A DNA stretch of 32,153 nt from positions 1 through 32,153 of the forward strand of contig NZ_CAJURG010000014.1 in assembly GCF_910588715.1 (NCBI RefSeq). Reading direction: 5' to 3'. This DNA is from an uncultured Clostridium sp. (lineage in GTDB: Bacteria; Bacillota; Clostridia; Clostridiales; Clostridiaceae). The notes under the pieces are model-generated. The model saw nothing but the letters and a program-made list of their open reading frames with translations, was not told where the DNA came from and did no database searches. Each line of letters opens with the position of its first letter. The first letter of the stretch is position 1. The position numbers and the translations under genes are program-made. Shown in pieces: positions 1 through 8,517 of this stretch.

Positions 1-33
1 GTTTGCAAATTCTCCTATTGAGTAATATTTCAC
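1..33 (-). CDS. MerR-family regulator-like protein, N-terminal fragment (runs off the window)
   Basis: Reading the minus strand from a GTG at 33 gives the eleven residues VKYYSIGEFAN, which match the usual opening of a MerR-type winged-helix domain (M-x-Y-S-I-G-E-F-A). A GAGGTG ribosome binding site at 46-41 sits 7 bases before the GTG, which supports translation here. Only the first helix is visible, so the effector domain is unknown. IS607-type serine recombinases also begin with a MerR-like helix and cannot be excluded. Confidence 0.55.
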   Translation of the reverse strand, partial: MKYYSIGEFAN

Positions 34-80
34 AATTTATCACCTCAATAAGATTGTATCATAAATAGATATATATTTTT

Positions 81-113
81 ATAGATTATTATAGATTATT
101 TTTAACAGTTAAA
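81..113. repeat. Tandem decamer repeat and adjacent palindrome upstream of the MerR-like gene
   Basis: The decamer ATAGATTATT occurs twice in tandem at 81-100 and is followed directly by the perfect palindrome TTTAACAGTTAAA at 101-113. They lie about 50-80 bases upstream of the MerR-like start and could be regulatory, or chance in AT-rich DNA. The rest of 47-277 shows no gene. Confidence 0.3.
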
Positions 114-277
114 AGCCTCCAAATTCATGTCCTTTATTTTCTATATATAATTTTATAATACAACTAATAAATAAAGAAGAGGTTATGTAAAATCTAAAGA
201 AATTCTTAAGAATTAGTATTAATAATTTTAATTATTTTTATAACACCATGTTTGTTACTTTAATTTTTAAATAAAGT

Positions 278-1492
278 TTATAATGTAACTAAAGGTAGCT
301 CAACAATAAATGATGTTTCATTATTTATTATACTTTCAGCATGTATTTTACCATTATTATCATTAACTATAGCTTTTGCTATAGAAAGTCCTAATCCATA
401 TCCACCTGTTTTTCTATCCCTTGAATCATCAACTCTATAAAATCTTTCAAATATTTTCTCTAAATGCTCTTTTCTTATGCCTTCACCAGTATTCTTAATT
501 ATTAATTTTGCTCTATTTTTTTCACTTCTCAATATTATTGATATTTTTCCATTATCATTTGTATACTTAATAGCATTATCCATTAATATACTTATAAGTT
601 TTTTTATTTGATTACTTTCAGCATTTATAAATATATTATCTTTTATTTTTTCTTCTAAAATTAATCCTTTTTCAAAAATTATTACCTCAAAAACAAGTAA
701 TATATCACTTAACATCTTACTTAAATTAATATTAATTTTTTCTTCACTATTCTTTTTTACATCTAAATTTGCTAGAGATAACATCTCATTAATTAAAGTT
801 GACATTCTATTTGATTGAGAATCTATATAATCAAGCCATTTTCTCTGACTCTTTATAGTTTCTAAATCATTTTCCTTCAATAAAGAAATATTTGTCTTTA
901 TTATAGCTAGTGGAGTTCTAAGCTCATGTGAAGCATCTGCTATAAATTGCTTTTGTTTTCTAAATGTTTCTTCTAATGGGGTTATTGCTTTATTAGTAAA
1001 ATATAAACTTATAAAAAATAATACTATTAAACTTAATACCCCAACTCCAATAAATGTTTTTAGTAGCTGATTTAACATTTGCTCTTGAAATGATTTACTC
1101 ATTAATACTATTCTTTTACCATTTCCTATATCTTGTTTTAAATATTTAAATTTTTCATTATTAATTATTATTGTATCTAAGTCTCTTTTATTATTAATAA
1201 TTTCTTTAACAACATTATTTATATCTAATTCATCAATATTAACCTTAGATGAAACAGAAATTATTTTATTTGTAATATCTAAATCTATTTTTATTGTCAT
1301 GTTTATTTTAGAATCTCTAGGTATTGGCTTTTGTATTTGAGAAGGTATCATGTTGTTCCATAATTGTATACTTATATCTTTTTCAATACTATCAGCAGTC
1401 CTAAAATATATTGCTCCAAATATAACCATAAATACTATTGTTAAAAGTACCATATTAATTAATAATAATTTAGTTTTTAATTTTTTAAACAT
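278..1492 (-). CDS. Two-component sensor histidine kinase
   Basis: Membrane sensor kinase that should autophosphorylate and pass the phosphate to the regulator encoded just upstream. It has two membrane segments (about residues 8-30 and 146-166) flanking an extracytoplasmic sensor region of roughly 115 residues. A HisKA dimerisation domain follows, with the phosphoacceptor His189 in ASHELRTPL. The ATPase domain has an N box at Asn306 (MDNAIKYT), a G1 box NTGEGI at 334-339 and a G2 box GGYGLGLS at 363-370. All catalytic motifs are intact. Its ATG lies 2 bases after the regulator's stop, behind an AGGAAGG site formed by the end of that gene, so the two are translated together. The signal sensed is not evident. 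The gene is divergent from the VTC/DUF4956/CotH operon, which is its likeliest target. Confidence 0.93.
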   Translation of the reverse strand: MFKKLKTKLLLINMVLLTIVFMVIFGAIYFRTADSIEKDISIQLWNNMIPSQIQKPIPRDSKINMTIKIDLDITNKIISVSSKVNIDELDINNVVKEIINNKRDLDTIIINNEKFKYLKQDIGNGKRIVLMSKSFQEQMLNQLLKTFIGVGVLSLIVLFFISLYFTNKAITPLEETFRKQKQFIADASHELRTPLAIIKTNISLLKENDLETIKSQRKWLDYIDSQSNRMSTLINEMLSLANLDVKKNSEEKININLSKMLSDILLVFEVIIFEKGLILEEKIKDNIFINAESNQIKKLISILMDNAIKYTNDNGKISIILRSEKNRAKLIIKNTGEGIRKEHLEKIFERFYRVDDSRDRKTGGYGLGLSIAKAIVNDNNGKIHAESIINNETSFIVELPLVTL

Positions 1493-1494
1493 TC

Positions 1495-2169
1495 TTATCC
1501 TTCCTGAAGTTTATAACCAACACCTCTTATAGTAGTTATGTTAGAAATAGACTCAATATATTTAAGTTTCTTTCTTAAAAAGGAAATATATACTTCTATA
1601 TTGTTATATTCAGCATCCGAATCATATCCCCATATTTTGCTTATTAATTCATCCTTAGTTACTATCATTTTAGGCCTTTGTATAAAACACCTAATAATTT
1701 CAAACTCCTTTAATGAAAGCTTTATACTATTATATGGTCCTTCTAATTCATAACTAGAAATATTTAATTTAATATCTCCAAAGCGCAAAATATTATTATT
1801 TATAATTTCTCCTTTTCTCCTAGTTAATGATCTTAATCTTGCCAATAATTCTTCTATAGAAAATGGTTTAACTAAATAATCATCCCCTCCACTGTCTAGC
1901 CCCTTTACTCTATCTTCAATTTCTCCCTTAGCAGTTAATAAAATAACAGGAGTTTTTATATTTTCTTTTCTTAATCTTCTAAGAACATCTAATCCATTAA
2001 GTTTAGGTAACATAATATCTAGTATTATTACATCATATATATCTGTTAGTCCATAATCCAATCCATCTTCACCATTATATACAACATCAACTAAATATTT
2101 ATTTTTACTTAATATTTGATTAAGTGCTTCTGAAAGTTGTATTTCATCTTCTATAAGTAATAATCTCAT
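1495..2169 (-). CDS. OmpR/PhoB-family response regulator
   Basis: DNA-binding response regulator and partner of the kinase at 278-1492. The receiver has the acidic pocket IEDE at its N terminus, the phosphoacceptor Asp51 (VIILDIMLP), and the conserved Lys of LVKPFS. A winged-helix DNA-binding domain follows, ending in the typical TIRGVGYKL wing. Start: the frame is open back to a TTG at 2190 and passes ATGs at 2181 and 2178. The ATG at 2169 is chosen because it gives the usual family opening MRLLLIEDE and has an AAGGA at 2185-2181; the upstream starts overlap that site. It probably regulates its own operon and the divergent VTC operon through the repeats at 2235-2262. Confidence 0.93.
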   Translation of the reverse strand: MRLLLIEDEIQLSEALNQILSKNKYLVDVVYNGEDGLDYGLTDIYDVIILDIMLPKLNGLDVLRRLRKENIKTPVILLTAKGEIEDRVKGLDSGGDDYLVKPFSIEELLARLRSLTRRKGEIINNNILRFGDIKLNISSYELEGPYNSIKLSLKEFEIIRCFIQRPKMIVTKDELISKIWGYDSDAEYNNIEVYISFLRKKLKYIESISNITTIRGVGYKLQEG

Positions 2170-2234
2170 TAATCTCATCATCCTTATCAATTATTTACAA
2201 TTCATTATTAAAAGTCTAACACATCAAACAAATA

Positions 2235-2262
2235 TTTAGTACATATTTAAGATTATTTTAAG
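2235..2262. promoter_or_regulatory. Candidate response-regulator site: three TTTA(A)G direct repeats at 11-bp steps
   Basis: TTTAG at 2235, TTTAAG at 2246 and TTTAAG at 2257 recur at exactly 11-bp intervals, one helical turn, as is usual for tandem binding of OmpR/PhoB-family dimers. A TATTAT (-10 like) at 2273-2278 follows on the plus strand with no good -35 element, which fits an activator-dependent promoter for the operon starting at 2334. The site sits between the regulator gene and that operon. Binding by this regulator is inferred. Confidence 0.45.
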
Positions 2263-2333
2263 CTTCTAATAATATTATTAATTTGTAGATTAACTTAAAT
2301 TTAATAATAGCTAAAATTGGAGGTGAGTACTTT

Positions 2334-3011
2334 ATGAATAAACCAAGGCATGAATTAAAGTTCTTTATTAATTTTTCTGATTATTTTGAAATAAAAAATA
2401 GAATTAAATATATAGCCTATCTTGATAAGAATGCTAATACTTATGGAACTTATCATATACGAAGCCTGTATTTTGATAATTTTAATGATAAGGCATTAGT
2501 TGAAAAAATTAATGGTTATAGTAAACGTGAAAAATTTAGAATTAGATATTACAACGATAATTTTGATTTTATTAGGTTAGAAAAGAAAAGTAAAATTAAC
2601 GGTCTATGTACTAAATTTTCAGCATCAATAACAAAAGAAGAATGTAAAAAACTGTTAAATAATGATATTGATTGGATGCTTAATTCAAATAAATCATTAA
2701 TAAAAGAATTATATTTTAAAATGAAATCTCAAATGTTGAAACCTAAAACAGTAGTTGATTATACAAGGGAAGCTTATATTTATAAGCCCGGAAATGTTAG
2801 AATTACTATTGATAGTAATGTAAGAACTGGCATATACTCTCAAGATATATTTAACATGACTCTTCCAACAATAAAGATTCCAAATAATTACACAATAATT
2901 TTAGAGGTAAAATTTGATGAATTTTTACCAGACATAATAAAAGATGTAATACAAACCAATACAAGAAAATCAACTTCTATTTCTAAATATGCTAGTAGTA
3001 GAATGTTTTGA
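2334..3011 (+). CDS. VTC-domain (polyphosphate polymerase-type) protein
   Basis: Cytoplasmic protein of the VTC family, whose eukaryotic member Vtc4 makes polyphosphate from ATP inside a basic tunnel. All 225 residues form this one domain. The family's nucleotide and phosphate ligands are recognisable in order: R5-x-E7-x-K9 at the N terminus, YFDN at 46-49, R69-I-R71 (RIRYY), E83-K84-K85, R145 (YTREAY), R156 and D160 (VRITID), E191-V-K193, and K218 (ISKY). Retention of these residues suggests a working enzyme. A GGAGGTGAG site precedes the ATG. It is the first gene of an operon with a DUF4956 membrane protein and a CotH-like kinase. The bacterial product is not established, so polyphosphate or another triphosphate-dependent reaction is inferred from the family. 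Confidence 0.88.
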   Translation: MNKPRHELKFFINFSDYFEIKNRIKYIAYLDKNANTYGTYHIRSLYFDNFNDKALVEKINGYSKREKFRIRYYNDNFDFIRLEKKSKINGLCTKFSASITKEECKKLLNNDIDWMLNSNKSLIKELYFKMKSQMLKPKTVVDYTREAYIYKPGNVRITIDSNVRTGIYSQDIFNMTLPTIKIPNNYTIILEVKFDEFLPDIIKDVIQTNTRKSTSISKYASSRMF

Positions 3012-3044
3012 TAAATTTAAAACTAAACTTTGGAGGAATTATAT

Positions 3045-3731
3045 ATGAATTCACAAATTAACTTTTCTGATATTTTTAAATCAAGTTTTTTAGAAAAAAC
3101 AAATAGCTTTTCAATTACAGATACCTTTTTAGCATTAACTCTTGCTCTTGCAATTGGACTATTTATATTTTTAATTTATAAAAAAACATTTAAAGGCGTT
3201 ATGTATTCTGAAAGTTTTGGAATATCATTAATTGCTATGACTTTAATAACTACATTAATTATTTTAGCAATAACATCTAATGTAATTTTATCACTAGGTA
3301 TGGTTGGTGCATTATCTATAGTAAGATTTAGATCTGCTATAAAAGAACCTCTTGATATTGCCTTTTTATTTTGGTCAATATCTGCTGGTATAGTTATTGG
3401 AGCTGGTCTTATTCCTCTAGGTATATTAGGTTCTGTCTTTATAGGAATTGTAATGCTTATATTTGTTAATAAAAAAAGTACTGATAATCCTTATATATTA
3501 GTTATAAATTGTTTAAATGATAATAGTGAAAACGAAGCTATTAATTTTATATCTAACTCTGTTAAAAAACATGTTGTTAAATCAAAAACTGTTTCTGCTA
3601 CTTCTGGAATTGAATTAACTGTAGAAATTAGATTAAAAGAAATGTCAACTAAATTTGTAAATAATCTTAGTCATATACCTGGGATAAATAACGTTGTTTT
3701 AGTTAGTTATAATGGAGAATATATGAGCTAA
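3045..3731 (+). CDS. DUF4956 family membrane protein
   Basis: Integral membrane protein of 228 residues. It has about four membrane segments in the N-terminal half, followed by a cytoplasmic alpha/beta-like domain of roughly 80 residues. The family signature is clear: SLGMVGALSIVRFRSAIKEP followed by LDIAFLFWSISAGI. The reading frame extends back to a TTG at 3030, but that codon overlaps the GGAGG site at 3032-3036, so the ATG at 3045 is the real start. DUF4956 genes commonly neighbour VTC-domain genes. By analogy with yeast, where the polymerase is coupled to a membrane channel, it may form the membrane partner or exit path for the VTC product. That role is inferred; the molecular function of the family is unknown to me. 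Confidence 0.85.
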   Translation: MNSQINFSDIFKSSFLEKTNSFSITDTFLALTLALAIGLFIFLIYKKTFKGVMYSESFGISLIAMTLITTLIILAITSNVILSLGMVGALSIVRFRSAIKEPLDIAFLFWSISAGIVIGAGLIPLGILGSVFIGIVMLIFVNKKSTDNPYILVINCLNDNSENEAINFISNSVKKHVVKSKTVSATSGIELTVEIRLKEMSTKFVNNLSHIPGINNVVLVSYNGEYMS

Positions 3732-3748
3732 TAAGTAGGTGATGTAAA

Positions 3749-5665
3749 ATGATTTCAAACAAACACTTCAATAAGCTTGTTTCTATTTTTATAAGTATAG
3801 CTATAATTTTTTCATTAATTCTTATAGTATTGTCTAAATACTCAACTTCTAAAACCTATTTTGAACAACCTAATTATGTAACAAGTATTTTTAATGATGA
3901 TAATGTTATAGAGATAAACATAGAAATTGATGAAACTTCTTGGCAAGAAATGCTTGATAACCCTACTTCCCAAGAATATACTACTTCTAATATAACTATA
4001 AATGGAAAATTATACAATAATGTTGGAATTAAACCAAAAGGAAATTCAAGTCTATCTCAAATTGCAACAGATGACACTACAGATAGATATAGCTTTAAAA
4101 TTAAATTTGATGAATATGTTGAAGGTCAAACCTTAGATGGTCTTAGTAAATTAGTATTAAATAATAATATATCTGATGCTACTTATATGAAAGAATATCT
4201 TTCTTATAAATTGCTTAATTTTTTAGGTGTTCCAACTCCAGAATGTGCATATGCACATATAATGGTTAATGGTGCAGAATGGGGATTATATCTTGCAGTT
4301 GAACCTATTGAGGAAGAGTTTATCTCAAGAAACTATGGTTCTACAAATGGTAACTTATATAAACCAGAAAATGATAACATTGCCATAGGAAATAAATATA
4401 ATAAAATTCAAGCTCCTTCCGATATAAATAACAAAAATATTTTCGGTGAAGTGAAAGTTCATCCTAATATGAATACTGAAAATCTGCCATATGATATTAG
4501 TAATGAAAATTCTTCACCTAAATCACCAAATCCTGATATCACTAAAAATTCCTCTAATTAATTTCCAAATACAATAAATGAAATTGATGAAGATAGGATG
4601 GGCAAAGGTATGGGTGGAAATTCTAATGGTGCTGATTTAGTATGGAATGGAGATGATATATCTAATTACTCCGCCATCTTTGATAATGCTATTTTTAAAA
4701 CTACAAATAGTGATGACTATACTAAAATTTTAGATATGATTGAACATCTTGATAGCATGGAAAATATAGAATCTTACTTAAATGTAGATGAAGTGTTAAG
4801 ATACTTTGCTTGTAATACATTTTTAGTTAATCTTGATAGTTATGTTTCTAACATGAATCATAATTACTATTTATATGAGGATAATGGTATTGTAAGTATA
4901 TTGCCATGGGATTATAATTTATCATTTGCAGGATTCCAAGCCGGTTCAGCTTCAAATGCAATAAACTTTCCTATTGATTCTCCTGTTTCAAACAGTTTAG
5001 AGGCTAACCCTTTAATAGGTAATTTATTAGAAGTAGAGGAATACAAAAAACTATATCACCAATATCTAAATGATATAGTAGAAAAATTTATTAATAGTGG
5101 AACTTATGAAACTCTTATTTCAAAAACAAATTTATTAATTAGTAATTATGTAAAAAATGATGCTACAGCATTTTATACATTTGATGAATACAACGAAGCA
5201 ATTAAAAATTTATTAAGTTTTGGATACGATAGAGCAACAAGTATTTCTGCTCAACTTGATGGTACTCAGCCATCAACAAGTGCTGGTAATATTGAAACCT
5301 CCATTAATTTAAATTCTATGGGACAACAAGGTGGAAAAAATAATAAAGATGATATAGATAAAATTATAAATAAGCCATATAATTTTCATTCAACTGATAA
5401 TAGTACTAATAATACAAATAACTTTACTAAACCATCAAATGATATATCTCAAAATATTAATAATTCAAAGATGGAATCTATGGAACCTACAAACATAGAT
5501 AATTATATGAAAGATTTTAAAAATAATAATTTAGCAATGGGTCCAAATAGTAGTTTTTCTAATACTATTAATAATTCTTCAATACTCACATTTTCATCAA
5601 TTGTATTATTAATAATAGCTACACTTAAAATATCAGTACTTAAAAAGAGAAAATATATTAGCTAA
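3749..5665 (+). pseudogene. CotH-family protein kinase gene interrupted by an in-frame TAA
   Basis: CotH proteins are atypical kinases; Bacillus CotH phosphorylates spore coat proteins. Here one frame runs through 3749-5665 (639 codons) but is broken by a single TAA at 4559-4561. No shift is involved: 4562-4597 continues open into the second segment. The first 270 codons give an N-terminal membrane anchor and the first half of the kinase fold (KPKGNSS, GVPTPECAYAHI, GNLYKPEN). The part after the stop carries the catalytic HNYYLY and ILPWDYNLSF motifs, an Asn/Ser-rich stretch and a C-terminal membrane segment. The truncated product would lack the active site. The first in-frame ATG afterwards (4598) has no convincing ribosome site. 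The stop sits in an Asn/Ser/Pro-rich linker. Loss of function is likeliest; a sequencing error or readthrough is possible. Confidence 0.85.
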
Positions 5666-5667
5666 AT

Positions 5668-5696
5668 AAATTGCGCACCGTTTTAGTGCGCAATTT
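5668..5696. terminator. Intrinsic terminator between convergent genes
   Basis: An 11-bp perfect stem (5668-5678 with 5686-5696, core TTGCGCAC) closes a 7-base loop. It is unusually GC-rich for this DNA and lies between the CotH-like gene and the convergent DUF1653 gene. The stem ends in AAA/TTT on both sides, so it may serve both strands, although neither T-run is long. Confidence 0.75.
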
Positions 5697-5698
5697 AA

Positions 5699-5947
5699 CT
5701 ATTTTACACTTTTTACTTCAATTTCTTGAAATCTATACTTTTGTCCTGTTGGGTTAACCTTTCCTTCTGGAACCTCTTCAACAAACATATCATAAGGTCT
5801 TACAAAAAGCCCACACTCTCCATATAATGCTCTATAAAGCACCATAGTTTCTTGTGTTTCTGAATGTTTAACAAAATCTTCAACTAAATATAAGTCTCCT
5901 TTAAAATGTCTAAAAATTTTTCCTTTAGAATTAGATATATCTCTCAT
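5699..5947 (-). CDS. DUF1653 domain protein
   Basis: Small soluble protein of 82 residues, about the whole length of the DUF1653 domain. Family features seen are G-x-I-F-R-H-F-K-G near the N terminus, then YLVEDFVKHSET, MVLYRALYGE, the LFVRPYDMF segment, and F at the end. The biochemical role of the family is unknown. A GGAGGAAAAA site lies immediately before the ATG. The nearest upstream gene on the same strand ends at 5998 with its own terminator. Only about 50 bases are left for a promoter, so expression may come from partial readthrough of that terminator. Confidence 0.85.
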   Translation of the reverse strand: MRDISNSKGKIFRHFKGDLYLVEDFVKHSETQETMVLYRALYGECGLFVRPYDMFVEEVPEGKVNPTGQKYRFQEIEVKSVK

Positions 5948-5977
5948 ATTTTTTTCCTCCGTTAAATTTATTTAAAA

Positions 5978-6018
5978 ATAAAAGAAACAGTTTGCTATTA
6001 ACAAACTGCTTCTTTTAT
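5978..6018 (-). terminator. Terminator of the six-gene solute-binding/permease operon
   Basis: A 17-bp stem (6018-6002 with 5994-5978, one G-U pair) has a 7-base loop that contains the TAA stop of the last gene. It is followed on the minus strand by TTTTT. The hairpin overlaps the coding end, which is a compact arrangement. It should separate the operon from the DUF1653 gene. Confidence 0.8.
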
Positions 6019-7209
6019 TATATCACTATTTAAATATTCTTCATAAATTAAATACTTTTTATGAACCTTTATAAAATAATCTCCACAAAGATATAAAGGA
6101 TATATAAGCCAAATACTAATTATATTTATATTAAAACTATAATTATTCCAAATAATTAATATAGCTATAAATGAAGAAATAACAGAAACTATATTATTAA
6201 TTACTAACATTTTAATATTATTTATCTTTATAATTTTTAAATTAATCACAAATAATATTACAGTAAATATTGAATATAGTACTGATTTTAATAAATTTTC
6301 TACATTATAAATATCAATACTATATTTTTTCATATAAAGCACATATTCAAACTTTTCTTTATATTCATCCCACATATTGCTCCAAAAATTAAAATCAGAC
6401 CACTTGTTTGGAATCATATCTAATGGAATAGAAATTTTAATATTTGTAACTTTAAAAAATATAAATACAGAAATAACAATCATTAAAAAATATATTCCTA
6501 CTAAGACTGGCTTATTTCTTTCTTTAAATAAACTTTGAATTATTTTAATTAAAATTAATAGCAATGCTAAAATTGGGAATATAAATGATATGCTCTTAGC
6601 TATCATATAATATAAATTTCCGTTAATAGCCATTTCATTAACTCCAAATTTAATTTTAAAATCTTCAATTTTATTTAAAGTTAAATTTGTACCATCTACT
6701 ATTATTCCATTTAAAACAGTAGAAGAATCATCTGGTGCTTGAATAATCATATTTGCTTTAGAATTTTTTAAAATCCCCCTTACAATTAACTTTTTATCAT
6801 TATAAAGAATTTCTCTTCCAATACAGTTAGCACTTCCAAATAATTTATATGATGTATCAATGTCAATTAAACAACCTTCTAAGTCATCTTTAAGCAATGT
6901 TGTTCCTTTTATTAACAAATTAGATTGTCCCTTTATAATTAAAACATCTAAATCTTCTGCTGTTTTTCCTAAATTTTCATTATTAAGAACTTGTGAGGAT
7001 TTTTCAGCCCATCCTAAAATTTCTAAATCATTATCACTTTCAGTTATGTCCTTAATTAAATCTGTATTATAATTTTCATTTTCAAAATAAAAATTTAAAG
7101 TTTTCTTTTCGTTTTTTATATTATTTGCATAACCTAAGGACATTCCCCAGCACATAATTAAAGCAAATATAAAAGTTATTTTAACTATGTGCTTTAAATA
7201 CCTTCTCAT
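5998..7209 (-). CDS. Membrane protein with MacB-like extracytoplasmic domain
   Basis: Membrane protein of 403 residues. A signal-like segment (7-27) is followed by an exported domain of about 170 residues and then about five membrane segments (near 203-226, 236-254, 305-325, 335-353 and 362-380). The exported domain resembles the periplasmic core domain of MacB/FtsX-type permeases; the clearest match is YKLFGSANCIGREI at 121-134 followed by KLIVRGILKNSKAN, the family's 'A..LFG..N.IG..I ... VVGI' pattern. Its membrane part does not look like a standard FtsX domain and there is no ATPase domain. Its ATG overlaps the stop of the HlyD-like gene (ATGA), so the two are translationally coupled, as in MacA-MacB pairs. 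A function with the adaptor is likely; the substrate is unknown. Confidence 0.6.
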   Translation of the reverse strand: MRRYLKHIVKITFIFALIMCWGMSLGYANNIKNEKKTLNFYFENENYNTDLIKDITESDNDLEILGWAEKSSQVLNNENLGKTAEDLDVLIIKGQSNLLIKGTTLLKDDLEGCLIDIDTSYKLFGSANCIGREILYNDKKLIVRGILKNSKANMIIQAPDDSSTVLNGIIVDGTNLTLNKIEDFKIKFGVNEMAINGNLYYMIAKSISFIFPILALLLILIKIIQSLFKERNKPVLVGIYFLMIVISVFIFFKVTNIKISIPLDMIPNKWSDFNFWSNMWDEYKEKFEYVLYMKKYSIDIYNVENLLKSVLYSIFTVILFVINLKIIKINNIKMLVINNIVSVISSFIAILIIWNNYSFNINIISIWLIYPLYLCGDYFIKVHKKYLIYEEYLNSDIIKEAVC

Positions 7210-8510
7210 TCAGTCTCCAGACGAACTCTATCGCCATCATTTATTATCTTATTGCTATCAATAATTATTTTATCATTTTTTCCTAATGCACCTTCAGTTA
7301 CTGCTGCATATTCACCATCTCTTTTTTCAATATTTAGATCAATTTTTTTAGCTATTAATTCTTCCCCAAGTACAGTTTCTTTTTCAGTAACAACTAAAAC
7401 ATAATAACTGTCACCAGCCCCTTGTCTTAATGCTGTTAATGGAACACAAGTCGTATATTTTTTTGATTTACTTGAAATTATAATTTCTCCATTATCATCA
7501 ATATCACCTATTCCAACAGGTAAAATAACTGTTATATTCAAAGTATCTTCATTTTCTTGATTTCTAGAAATTGAATCAATAGTTAAATCTTCAACCATTC
7601 CATAAGTACCTAAATTTACAGTAACAGTTTGTCCTTGCTTTATTGAAGTTCTTTTTTCTTTATCAACTTCACCAATAAATTTAAACCCTTCGCTTTTATC
7701 TGCAATAAAAGCTATGGTATCAGTTGTAACTCCACCATTTTCTGCAACAACACTAGTAACTATTCCTTCTTTTTCTGCAATAATTTTTCCACCTGCATCT
7801 AATAATGGTTGAAATTTTGAAAGCTCTTTATTATATTCATCAATTTTAAGTGAATCTTTAGTATCTTGAAGTGTTCTATCTAAATCAACAGTATCATTTG
7901 ATTCTGCTACAGCTGAATCATACATTTCCTTTTTTGATTTATAGTCAGATTTTAAACTTTCTTCCATTCCTGGCTCTTTTTTATCCTCACTTAACTTTGA
8001 ATAATCTTCTAATGCTTTTTTTGCTGTATTCATTTCCTTTAAAGCATTTTGTACACTTTGCTTTTTAAGATTTATTGCTTTATTATAATCTTCATTTGCA
8101 CGTGTTAAAGTTTTTTGATCTTGATTTATATTCTTTTTAATTTCTCCAACTTTCTTTTGCAAGTCTTCAACATCAAGCTCTGCTAAAACATCTCCAGACT
8201 TAATAACTGACCCTTCACTTATATTTACATGGTTAATTTTAAGTCCTTCAACTACAGATATTTTTTCTTCTCTATTTTTTATAACTCTACCTTGTGCAGT
8301 AAGATTATCTATTATTGTTTTAGATTTTATATTATCAACCTTAACTCTTGGTATGGTCATAGAATCTGCTACTCTTGATAATATAGTACACCCTATCATT
8401 AAAATTAAAAAAACAATCAAAATCTTTACTGCCTTCTTTTGTAATGTATCTTTGCCCTTTTTTACATATTTAAAGTTTATTAATTTCTTTATTTTTTCGT
8501 TTTTACTCAT
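7206..8510 (-). CDS. HlyD/MacA-type membrane fusion (adaptor) protein
   Basis: Adaptor protein anchored by one N-terminal membrane segment (27-47), with the remainder outside the cell membrane. Two lipoyl half-motifs (about 84-113, with INHVNISEGSVIKSGDVLAELD-like spacing, and 241-270, GGKIIAEKEGIVTSV) flank a lysine- and glutamate-rich coiled coil at about 114-235. A beta-barrel and a membrane-proximal domain follow. This is the standard order for MacA/HlyD-type proteins in Gram-positive ABC exporters. The gene starts 7 bases after the MalG-like permease and overlaps the MacB-like gene by 4 bases. Such proteins normally pair with a MacB-type ATPase-permease. Here the neighbours are import-type permeases and an ATPase-less membrane protein, which is unusual. 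Confidence 0.88.
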   Translation of the reverse strand: MSKNEKIKKLINFKYVKKGKDTLQKKAVKILIVFLILMIGCTILSRVADSMTIPRVKVDNIKSKTIIDNLTAQGRVIKNREEKISVVEGLKINHVNISEGSVIKSGDVLAELDVEDLQKKVGEIKKNINQDQKTLTRANEDYNKAINLKKQSVQNALKEMNTAKKALEDYSKLSEDKKEPGMEESLKSDYKSKKEMYDSAVAESNDTVDLDRTLQDTKDSLKIDEYNKELSKFQPLLDAGGKIIAEKEGIVTSVVAENGGVTTDTIAFIADKSEGFKFIGEVDKEKRTSIKQGQTVTVNLGTYGMVEDLTIDSISRNQENEDTLNITVILPVGIGDIDDNGEIIISSKSKKYTTCVPLTALRQGAGDSYYVLVVTEKETVLGEELIAKKIDLNIEKRDGEYAAVTEGALGKNDKIIIDSNKIINDGDRVRLETE

Positions 8511-8517
8511 AAATTTA

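Noticed and set aside
171..191. A ribosome-site-like AGAAGAGG followed by ATG then TAA on the plus strand (start-stop element)
   Set aside because: It codes for one residue, has no downstream gene to regulate on that strand before 2334, and is probably chance.
201..214. Palindrome AATTCTTAAGAATT downstream of the histidine kinase as a terminator
   Set aside because: It has no loop and no T-run in the direction of the kinase transcript, and such AT palindromes are frequent in this DNA.
3030..3044. TTG at 3030 as start of the DUF4956 gene
   Set aside because: It overlaps the GGAGG ribosome site that serves the ATG at 3045.
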